NCBI GenBank assembly: GCA_023898805.1
Contig: CP060260.1
Span: 558,001-622,000, forward strand
Source: Rhodospirillales bacterium
GTDB taxonomy: Bacteria; Pseudomonadota; Alphaproteobacteria; Micavibrionales; UBA1664
DNA length: 64,000 nucleotides
Direction of reading: 5' to 3'
Shown here: one piece after another, positions 49,785 through 55,906 of the stretch
How the letters are laid out: the number at the start of each line of letters is the position of its first letter
How positions within the stretch are numbered: position 1 is the first letter of the stretch
The notes under the pieces: generated by a model
What the model saw: the letters and a program-made list of their open reading frames with translations, nothing else
What the model was told of the DNA's origin: nothing
Database searches by the model: none
Program-made: the position numbers and the translations under genes

Positions 49785-50260
49785 CGCCGCGCCCCGCTGG
49801 ATATTCCGGACTGTGCGGCTCCGGCCATCAGCCACAGCGGCACGATGGCGGACTCGCCCGCCGCGTCGTCCAGACGCACGCGCGTACACAAAGGGTCGCG
49901 CAAAATGCCCTTGGCGATCAGCACGGGCTCGATCGCGCGCATCGCCTCGCGCCACAGCGTCGCGGCCCGCGCCTCCGACCGGCGCCAGGCTTCGGGCGGC
50001 ATCTGCCGCAACCCGTAAAACCGCAACACGCGGAAATGATCCATCGAAAGACGCCGCGTGCGGTGCAGCCGGTCCATGATGCGTAAAATGTCCACAGGCT
50101 CGCACGGGCGGCGGATATTGCCGCGCGCTGCCGTGAACCGCGCACCGTCAAGCCGCGCCTGATTGGCGTCGATGAACCAGAACCACGCCTCTTCGGCGGT
50201 TGCGAAGGGATGACAGGTCTGGTGGCTGGTGCGGGCGGGGGCGTGTGGGGGCTTGCGCAT
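49781..50260 (-). CDS. First gene of the phage cassette, unknown function, 159 residues
   Basis: Helical, Arg-rich protein containing FATAEEAWFWFIDANQARLDGARF and VDILRIMDRLHRTRRLSMDHFRVLRFYG. No domain named with confidence. It is first in the late operon, with AAGGA about 11 bases upstream of the ATG and a perfect TTGACA -35 hexamer further up. The His/Arg-rich central part could bind nucleic acid; this is speculation. Confidence 0.6.
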   Translation of the reverse strand: MRKPPHAPARTSHQTCHPFATAEEAWFWFIDANQARLDGARFTAARGNIRRPCEPVDILRIMDRLHRTRRLSMDHFRVLRFYGLRQMPPEAWRRSEARAATLWREAMRAIEPVLIAKGILRDPLCTRVRLDDAAGESAIVPLWLMAGAAQSGISSGARR

Positions 50261-50305
50261 GGCGGAGTGGTCCTTTGGGCTTGTCTTTGTTCTTGTTTTG
50301 TTCCA

Positions 50306-50334
50306 AATTGATCAAAACACCCTGCGCTGTCAAG
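50306..50334 (-). promoter_or_regulatory. Candidate promoter of the phage late operon
   Basis: On the minus strand TTGACA (50329-50334) is followed after 17 bases by CAATTT (50306-50311), a poor -10. The perfect -35 and the position before the first cassette gene support it. A poor -10 would need an activator or relief of repression. Confidence 0.45.
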
Positions 50335-50351
50335 AAAATTATATGATTATA

Positions 50352-50469
50352 TTCCTATTAAAATGCCAGGGATTTACACATCGGAAAGTTTGATTTGGCT
50401 TTTTAGCTACACAAAAAGTGACTATTTTCCTATTTACCTAGCCCGATTCCTATATGACAGTTTTCCTAG
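50352..50469. promoter_or_regulatory. Four TTCCTA-type direct repeats, probable operator region
   Basis: TTCCTAT occurs at 50352-50358, 50427-50433 and 50447-50453, and TTCCTAG at 50463-50469. The AT-rich region 50261-50499 lies between the phage operon and the divergent S24 regulator. Clustered repeats on the promoter side of both units suggest binding sites for the regulator. Confidence 0.5.
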
Positions 50470-50499
50470 ATATTTCGCCTCAACGCCCACTTCTTAAGC

Positions 50500-51156
50500 A
50501 TGATTTCCCACGACACCATCTGGATCGCCATCGACCGTCTTGCCGAAAGCGCGGGCTTTTCCACCTCCGGCCTTGCCCGCAAGGCGGGGCTGGACCCCAC
50601 CGCCTTCAACCGCTCAAAACGCATCAGCCCGGAAGGAAAACCCCGCTGGCCGTCGACCGAAAGCATCTCCAAGGTGCTGCAGGTCACGGGCGCGAGCATG
50701 TCCGATTTCATCGCGCTGGTCGAAACCCGTGAAATCACCATTCACGCGCGTCCTGCGGGCGGGCCGCGCGCGATTCCGTTGATCGGGCTGGCGCAGGCGG
50801 GACGCGACGGATATTTCGACGATGCCGGATTCCCGGTCGGCGCGGCATGGGACGAAATCCGCTTTCCCGATACGCAATCTTTCGACGACAACACCTATGC
50901 CCTGGAAATTCAGGGGGATTCGATGCGCCCGCTGTATCGCGACGGCGACATCGTGGTCGTCAACCCGGCCGCGCAATTGCGCAAGGGCGACCGCGTCGTC
51001 GTTAAGACAAGGCGTGGCGAGGTAATGGCCAAGGAACTGACGCGCAAGACGATGCAGCGCATCGAACTGCACTCGCTTAACCCCGACCACGACGACCGCA
51101 CCCTTGCCGCCGCCGAGATATTGTGGATCGCGCGTATCCTGTGGGTCAGCCAATAG
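50500..51156 (+). CDS. HTH transcriptional regulator with S24 (LexA/CI-type) peptidase domain
   Basis: 218 residues. N-terminal XRE-like helix-turn-helix (GFSTSGLARKAGLDPTAFNRSKR), then an S24 autoproteolysis domain. The likely cleavage site is Ala-Gly in IGLAQAGRDG, the nucleophile Ser in EIQGDSMRPLYRDGD, and the Lys in GEVMAKEL. All key residues are present, so RecA-assisted self-cleavage is possible. Regulators with this N-terminus are common chromosomal proteins in alphaproteobacteria, so it could be a host gene rather than a prophage repressor. It is divergent from the phage operon with operator-like repeats between them. Confidence 0.85.
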   Translation: MISHDTIWIAIDRLAESAGFSTSGLARKAGLDPTAFNRSKRISPEGKPRWPSTESISKVLQVTGASMSDFIALVETREITIHARPAGGPRAIPLIGLAQAGRDGYFDDAGFPVGAAWDEIRFPDTQSFDDNTYALEIQGDSMRPLYRDGDIVVVNPAAQLRKGDRVVVKTRRGEVMAKELTRKTMQRIELHSLNPDHDDRTLAAAEILWIARILWVSQ

Positions 51157-51211
51157 GCTTGATCTGACCCGCGCGGGCTGGCACAACCAAGAACGTCCAA
51201 ACATTTGCCGT

Positions 51212-51221
51212 GGGGGGGGGG
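51212..51221 (+). repeat. Run of ten G residues at the pyrE ribosome-binding position
   Basis: G10 ends six bases before the pyrE ATG and includes the only Shine-Dalgarno-like sequence. Homopolymer runs of this length are prone to slippage. Confidence 0.8.
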
Positions 51222-51227
51222 TATCCA

Positions 51228-51911
51228 ATGACCGCACAAAATGACATCGCGCGCGAAACCGCGCGTATCTTGCTTGATACGCAATCCGTGCTGATCCGCG
51301 ACAATCCGCCTTTCACCTACACATCGGGCCGCGTAGGCCCGGTCTATGTCGATTGTCGCCGTCTGATCTCCTTCCCGAAAGAACGCAAAACCCTGATGGA
51401 TTTCGCGGCGCAGGCGATCCGCGCACAGGCGCCGGACACTGACGTCGTGGCCGGCGGCGAAACGGCGGGCATCCCTTACGCCGCCTTCATCGCCGACCGT
51501 CTGGAAAAGCCGATGATCTACGTCCGCAAAAAGGCCAAGGGCGTCGGACGCAACGCCCAGATCGAAGGCCATCTGGACCATGGCAAACGCGTCCTGATTT
51601 GCGAGGATTTGCAAAACTACGGCAACAGCGTCAAGGTTTTCGTCGACGCCCTGCGCGCCGCCGACGCGATTGTCGAACATGTATGCGTGATCTTCACCTA
51701 CGGCCATGCCAGCGCGGCAAAATTCATGGCCGACGAAGGTCTGAAACTTCTGGCCCTCGCCAGCTGGCGCGACATCATCGATCTGGCGCGCGCAGAAAAA
51801 CGCTTTGATGAAAAGATGCTGGCCTCTCTCGAATCCTTCCTCGCCGATCCGGTCGCCTGGTCGGTTGCCCATGGCGGCAAGGGCGAGGATGCCAGCGGAG
51901 TCGCCGCCTGA
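51228..51911 (+). CDS. pyrE: Orotate phosphoribosyltransferase
   Basis: 227-residue enzyme adding PRPP ribose-phosphate to orotate in UMP synthesis. SVLIRDNPPFTYTSGRVGPVYVDCR and VAGGETAGIPYAAFIADRL are typical, as is YVRKKAKGVGRNAQIEG. The PRPP loop reads VLICEDLQNYGNSV, with QNYGNS in place of the usual TTGGS-like sequence, a noticeable divergence. ATG 51228 follows a G10 tract acting as ribosome site. Its stop overlaps nadK by one base. Confidence 0.9.
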   Translation: MTAQNDIARETARILLDTQSVLIRDNPPFTYTSGRVGPVYVDCRRLISFPKERKTLMDFAAQAIRAQAPDTDVVAGGETAGIPYAAFIADRLEKPMIYVRKKAKGVGRNAQIEGHLDHGKRVLICEDLQNYGNSVKVFVDALRAADAIVEHVCVIFTYGHASAAKFMADEGLKLLALASWRDIIDLARAEKRFDEKMLASLESFLADPVAWSVAHGGKGEDASGVAA

Positions 51912-52672
51912 TGAAAATCGCGCTCCTCGCCTCCGGAAAACGCGACCTTGCACAAGACGTCGAACTGCTGCGCGCGCGTACCACGCCCGTCGCGCCGGAG
52001 GAAGCCGACATCATCGTCACGCTGGGCGGTGATGGATTTCTGCTGCGCGCCCTGCACGAGTATATGCATCTGAACAAACCGTTTTACGGCATTAATCGCG
52101 GCACGCACGGATTCCTGCTCAATCCGGCTGGCGCGGATGTCGACATTACCGCCGCGATCGCGGCCGCCAAACCCGTATCGGTCCACCCCTTGCGCATGAC
52201 CGCACAAACACTGGACGGAAAAACGCAAGAGGAAATCGCCTTCAACGAAGTCTCGCTGGTCCGCACCGGCGTTCAGGCAGCCAAGCTGCGCATCGTCATC
52301 GACGGACAAACGCGCATGGAACAACTGGTCGGCGACGGTGCGCTGGTGGCGACGCCGCTGGGCTCCACCGCCTATAACCTCTCCGCGCAGGGGCCGATCC
52401 TGCCGCTGGATGCAAGCCTGCTTGCGCTCACCCCTATCTGTCCGTTCCGCCCGCGCCGCTGGTCGGGCGCGCTGCTTTCCGACACCTCGCGCATCACCCT
52501 AGACGTCCTCGACCCCGAACGCCGCCCGGTTCATGCCATCGCCGATTTCAACGCGGTGGAATCCGTGGCTTCGCTCGACATCCGTCTCGACCGCGCGCAA
52601 AAGGCGACCTTGCTGTTCGCGCCGGACCACAGCCTTGAAGATCGCATCCGCGACGAACAATTCGGGTTTTAG
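51911..52672 (+). CDS. nadK: NAD kinase
   Basis: 253-residue ATP-NAD kinase making NADP. The diagnostic GGDG motif is in VTLGGDGFLLRALH, NEVSLVR carries the conserved Asn-Glu, and LVGDGALVATPLGSTAYNLSAQGPI forms the NAD-binding loop. The start is fused to the pyrE stop (TGATG), showing translational coupling. Confidence 0.95.
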   Translation: MKIALLASGKRDLAQDVELLRARTTPVAPEEADIIVTLGGDGFLLRALHEYMHLNKPFYGINRGTHGFLLNPAGADVDITAAIAAAKPVSVHPLRMTAQTLDGKTQEEIAFNEVSLVRTGVQAAKLRIVIDGQTRMEQLVGDGALVATPLGSTAYNLSAQGPILPLDASLLALTPICPFRPRRWSGALLSDTSRITLDVLDPERRPVHAIADFNAVESVASLDIRLDRAQKATLLFAPDHSLEDRIRDEQFGF

Positions 52673-52678
52673 GATTTT

Positions 52679-53302
52679 CTAATCGCGCAGGGTTTGCGTA
52701 TGCCACAGCAACAAGGATGCCGCCGTCCGGTGCCCCGCCCAGCGTTCGGCCAGCTTGACGGCCGCCTTCTCGCTCGGCCGCGCGTCCAGCTTCAGCACCC
52801 GGCGCATCCCTTCGCGCAGCCCCAGATCGCCGCCTGAAAAAACATCAAGGCGCGCCAGCGCGAAAATCAAAACCATCTCGGCGCTCCAGCGCCCGAATCC
52901 TTTAAGCGCGGTAATCGCGGCGATGACCTCGGCATCGTCCATGTGCCGCAGACGGGAAAAACTAAAATCCCCCGCCGCGACCGCCGCGCTCAACCCGCGC
53001 AGATACCCGATTTTCTGCCCCGAAAGCCCCGCGCCACGCAACGCCGCATCATCAAGCGCAAGCACGGTTTCAGGCACGAACGGATCGGCCAGTGCGGCGA
53101 CCCGTCCCCAGATCGTCGCGGCAGCCTTTGTCGAAAGCTGCTGTCCCACGATGGTGCGTACGAACGCCGCATAGCTGCACGGGCGATGCCGGTGCGCGAT
53201 AGAGTCGATATCTGAAAGCGTGAAGATTTTTTTGAAATGCCGGTCGTTTTGAACAAGGTGTTCAAGCGATGGACGAATGGATTTGTGCTTATTTAAGAGC
53301 AT
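52679..53302 (-). CDS. DNA-3-methyladenine glycosylase, AlkA-like (HhH-GPD)
   Basis: 207-residue base-excision repair enzyme. The helix-hairpin-helix is ALKGFGRWSAEMVLIFALARL and the catalytic Asp is in the GGDLGLREG segment that follows. YAAFVRTIVGQQLSTKAA is the usual N-terminal motif. It lacks the extra N-terminal domain of E. coli AlkA, similar to the shorter MagIII/yeast Mag1 type. It converges on nadK with a 6-bp gap. Confidence 0.9.
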   Translation of the reverse strand: MLLNKHKSIRPSLEHLVQNDRHFKKIFTLSDIDSIAHRHRPCSYAAFVRTIVGQQLSTKAAATIWGRVAALADPFVPETVLALDDAALRGAGLSGQKIGYLRGLSAAVAAGDFSFSRLRHMDDAEVIAAITALKGFGRWSAEMVLIFALARLDVFSGGDLGLREGMRRVLKLDARPSEKAAVKLAERWAGHRTAASLLLWHTQTLRD

Positions 53303-53333
53303 TCTGCGATCAGGCTAAGTCATTACAAAAACC

Positions 53334-53361
53334 GTCATTACCCGTGTATGCGGGTAATGAC
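53334..53361. repeat. Perfect palindrome, REP-like
   Basis: GTCATTACCCG and CGGGTAATGAC (11-bp arms) enclose a six-base loop. It lies in the 144-bp gap between the glycosylase gene start and the purS end. No T-run follows. Short palindromes built on GTCATT..CCCG are often dispersed genomic repeats in proteobacteria; only one copy is seen here. Confidence 0.7.
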
Positions 53362-53446
53362 GAGCGAAAAATTGCGTCAGTCTAAAAAGGAAACGCCCCA
53401 AGATCGCAAAAAACCTAATGTTCTTGGTGAACTTGGTGGTTGAATC

Positions 53447-53680
53447 CTACGCAACCACCTCAATTTTGTAATCCTCGATCACCGGATTGGCGAGCAACCG
53501 GTCGCACATATCCTTCAGCCGCGCCTCGTCGCCCTTGCCGGAAAGCTGCAACTCGATCACCTTGCCCTGTCGCGCCTCCTCGACCTCATCAAATCCCATG
53601 GATTTAAGGGCATGGGCGATTGCCTTGCCCTGAGGATCCAGAATGGCTTTCTTCAATGAAACATGGATGACGGCTTTCAT
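53447..53680 (-). CDS. purS: Phosphoribosylformylglycinamidine synthase subunit PurS
   Basis: 77-residue small subunit that dimerises to bridge PurQ and PurL in FGAM synthase. KAVIHVSLKKAILDPQGKAIAHALKSMGF and the C-terminus ANPVIEDYKIEV are characteristic. ATG 53680 has AAGG upstream. It lies 7 bp downstream of purC on the minus strand, while purQ and purL are in the opposite orientation at 55.2-58.1 kb. Confidence 0.93.
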   Translation of the reverse strand: MKAVIHVSLKKAILDPQGKAIAHALKSMGFDEVEEARQGKVIELQLSGKGDEARLKDMCDRLLANPVIEDYKIEVVA

Positions 53681-53687
53681 GACGGCC

Positions 53688-54551
53688 TTACTTCTTCGGT
53701 TTGGTTTTGTTGACGGCGCGCAGGCTCCGCGCATCGCCCAGTTCGTTTTCGATTTCTTCCAGATTCGACATCAGCTTTTCATTGAAACCGCCCGCGACCA
53801 GCGCCTCGCGCGGGATGATGCCCAGACGCACCGCGACCTCCTGATACGCCTCGACCAGACCGCCCAGGTCCTGCCGGAAACGGTCCTTATCCATCTTTTC
53901 ACGGGTCTTCATGTCCCACAGGCGGCAATTATCCGGGCTGATCTCGTCGGCCAACACGATATACAGCTCGCCTTGCTCGCCCCAGATGCGTCCGAATTCC
54001 AGCTTGAAATCGACCAGCATCAAGCCGACGCCCGCGAACAACCCGTTGAGGTAGTCGTTGCACCGGAAGGCCAGATTGACCATTTCCTCGATCTCGTACG
54101 GATCGGCCCATCCGAAGCTGACGATATGGTCGTCGTTCACCATCGGATCGCCCAGCGCGTCGTTCTTGTAATAGAATTCGACGATCGGACGCGGCAAGCG
54201 CGTACCCTCGGCAATGCCCAAACGCTTGCACAGCGACCCGGCCGCGACGTTGCGCACCACCAGTTCGATCGGAATGATCTCGACCTGACGGATCAACTGC
54301 TCGCGCATGTTCAGGGATTTGATGAAATGCGTCGGCACGCCGATCGATTCCAGCCTTGTCATCAGATGCGCCGAGATCCGGTTGTTCAAGATGCCCTTGC
54401 CCGCGATCACATCCTTTTTGGCGCCGTTGCCGGCGGTCGCGTCGTCCTTGAAATACTGGACGACCGTACCCGGCTCCGGCCCTTCGTACAGAATTTTGGC
54501 CTTGCCTTCGTAAATCTGACGGCGGCGAGAGGAAACGCTGGTCAAAGACAT
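53688..54551 (-). CDS. purC: Phosphoribosylaminoimidazole-succinocarboxamide synthase
   Basis: 287-residue SAICAR synthetase of purine synthesis. RRQIYEGKAKILYEGPEPGTVVQYFKDDATAGNG, VRNVAAGSLCKRLGI, and LVDFKLEFGR with ADEISPDNCRLWD identify it. It exceeds the usual ~240-residue form by about 35 residues at the C-terminus (a charged helix and a basic tail). First gene of the purC-purS unit, divergent from the zeta-inhibitor gene with a 73-bp gap. Confidence 0.94.
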   Translation of the reverse strand: MSLTSVSSRRRQIYEGKAKILYEGPEPGTVVQYFKDDATAGNGAKKDVIAGKGILNNRISAHLMTRLESIGVPTHFIKSLNMREQLIRQVEIIPIELVVRNVAAGSLCKRLGIAEGTRLPRPIVEFYYKNDALGDPMVNDDHIVSFGWADPYEIEEMVNLAFRCNDYLNGLFAGVGLMLVDFKLEFGRIWGEQGELYIVLADEISPDNCRLWDMKTREKMDKDRFRQDLGGLVEAYQEVAVRLGIIPREALVAGGFNEKLMSNLEEIENELGDARSLRAVNKTKPKK

Positions 54552-54624
54552 GGAAATATCCCTATATAATATGCCCCAGTACTAAAGGCTTGCAGCCGCA
54601 AACGGAAGGAAAATCTTAAACGCC

Positions 54625-54939
54625 ATGGACTCGTTCAAGGACCGCCAGAACGCCTTTGAAACCAAATACGCCCACGATCAGGATACCCGTTTCCGGATCG
54701 AGGCGCGGGCAACCAAACTCCTCGGCCTGTGGGCCGCGCAGGAAATAGGCATGGACACCGAAGCCGCGAAGATTTATGCGGGCGACCTTGTCGCCTTCAA
54801 CCTGAAAGAACCGGGGCTGAACGATGTCATCGGCAAGGTTTCCGCCGATTTGACCGAAAAGGGCCGCCCCGCCGACGCGGTCGCTTCGATGCTCACGCGC
54901 TTTCTGCATGAGGCGGAGGAACAGATCAAGGCCGCCTGA
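54625..54939 (+). CDS. F1-ATPase inhibitor zeta subunit family protein (DUF1476)
   Basis: 104-residue helical protein. FKDRQNAFETKYAHDQDTRFRIEARATKLLGLWAA matches the DUF1476 family, shown in Paracoccus denitrificans to block ATP hydrolysis by the F1Fo-ATP synthase through its N-terminal part. The family is restricted to alphaproteobacteria, so it also supports the taxonomic assignment. A terminator hairpin follows. Confidence 0.9.
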   Translation: MDSFKDRQNAFETKYAHDQDTRFRIEARATKLLGLWAAQEIGMDTEAAKIYAGDLVAFNLKEPGLNDVIGKVSADLTEKGRPADAVASMLTRFLHEAEEQIKAA

Positions 54940-54981
54940 AACGCGTCACTTGGCGCACCGCATTATGGTTACAATATAAAA

Positions 54982-55010
54982 GCACGGCCGCGATGGGCCG
55001 TGCGTCTTTA
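54982..55010 (+). terminator. Intrinsic terminator after the zeta-inhibitor gene
   Basis: GCACGGCC/GGCCGTGC stem with a six-base loop, followed by GTCTTTATT. The next 229 bp up to purQ hold no gene that I can support and probably contain the purQL promoter. Confidence 0.7.
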
Positions 55011-55239
55011 TTATCGTTCTTTTTTGTGGCGTCTTACTAACCGCCGTTACCCTGTGTTCAACTCACCAATATTATACCAGAGTGTTGACGCTAGCCCGCC
55101 GCCGCATACTTGCCAACAGGATTCTTTCCGCTTTTTCCAAACCCGTTGTTTTCCCGCGATTATCGTGCATTTTTCCCTTGTCTTTTGCGCCCCCGGCGTG
55201 ACAAACAACATGACAGGCAAGGGGCTTTGGAGGCGTGAA

Positions 55240-55905
55240 ATGAAATCAGTGGTGGTGGTCTTCCCCGGTTCCAACCGCGAAAAGGACATGGCGGACGCGA
55301 TCGAACGCGTTTCAGGCGCACGCCCGCGTCTGCTCTGGCACAAGGAAACCGAACTCGGCAACCCTGACCTGATCGTCCTGCCCGGCGGATTTTCCTACGG
55401 CGACTATCTGCGCTGCGGCGCCATCGCGGCCCATTCCCCGGTGATGAAGGAAGTCATTCGGCTGGCGAAATCGGGTACGCCGCTGCTTGCCGTGTGCAAC
55501 GGCTTCCAGATGCTGGTCGAAACCCGGCTGGTCCCCGGCGCGCTGCTGCGCAACGCCTCGCTGCGCTTTATCTGCAAACAGGTCGATCTGCGGCTGGAAA
55601 GCGCCAGCGCAACTTTTACCGGCGGGATGAAACCGGGCGACGTCATTCGTACGCCCGTTGCACATGGCGAAGGCAACTACGTCGTCGCCCCAGACACGCT
55701 CAAGGCCATGAATGACAACGGCCAGATCGCCTTCCGCTACCTTGAGGACGTCAACGGCTCGGTCGACCGCATCGCGGGCGTCTACAACGAAACCAAGACC
55801 ATTCTGGGCATGATGCCCCACCCGGAGGACGCGACCGACCCAGACCTCGGCAACGACTCCGCCAAAAACTTTTTCGCCGGCATGTGCGCGGCGGTCGCGA
55901 GGTAA
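55240..55905 (+). CDS. purQ: Phosphoribosylformylglycinamidine synthase, glutaminase subunit
   Basis: 221-residue class I amidotransferase delivering ammonia to PurL. The nucleophile Cys is in LLAVCNGFQMLVE, and the His-Glu pair is in LGMMPHPEDAT. The oxyanion region is LPGGFSYGDYLRCGAIA. ATG 55240 has GGAGG seven bases upstream; the frame is open further upstream but unlike the family. It lies one base before purL. Confidence 0.95.
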   Translation: MKSVVVVFPGSNREKDMADAIERVSGARPRLLWHKETELGNPDLIVLPGGFSYGDYLRCGAIAAHSPVMKEVIRLAKSGTPLLAVCNGFQMLVETRLVPGALLRNASLRFICKQVDLRLESASATFTGGMKPGDVIRTPVAHGEGNYVVAPDTLKAMNDNGQIAFRYLEDVNGSVDRIAGVYNETKTILGMMPHPEDATDPDLGNDSAKNFFAGMCAAVAR

Positions 55906-55906
55906 G

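Larger units (their letters stand above)
36412..50260 (-). mobile_element. Podovirus-type structural gene cassette, possibly domesticated or gene-transfer-agent-like
   Basis: About 13.85 kb of virion and lysis genes on the minus strand. Order from 50260 downwards: three small unknown genes, portal, Bbp19-like, scaffold, (PilZ gene on the other strand), capsid, decoration-like, gp11-like, gp12-like, gp14-like, tailspike, small and large terminase, membrane protein, endolysin, holin. This is collinear with the T7 late region. Integrase, replication, RNA polymerase and gp15/gp16-type genes are absent, and flanking genes are ordinary housekeeping genes. Catalytic motifs in terminase and lysin are intact and no reading frame is broken. 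Whether it makes particles is unknown. Confidence 0.85.

Noticed and set aside
50261..50499. Search for an attachment-site repeat or tRNA target at the cassette's proximal end
   Set aside because: No tRNA sequence and no repeat shared with the 36.4-kb border was seen; only the TTCCTA motifs stand out.
50500..51156. S24 regulator as proof of an ordinary active prophage
   Set aside because: Regulators with this HTH sequence are common as chromosomal genes in alphaproteobacteria. Without integrase or replication genes it does not prove a lysogenic phage, so I left its origin open.
55011..55239. Possible riboswitch or small gene before purQ
   Set aside because: No recognisable purine-riboswitch core or stable multi-stem structure was seen, and the purQ frame extended upstream lacks family similarity.
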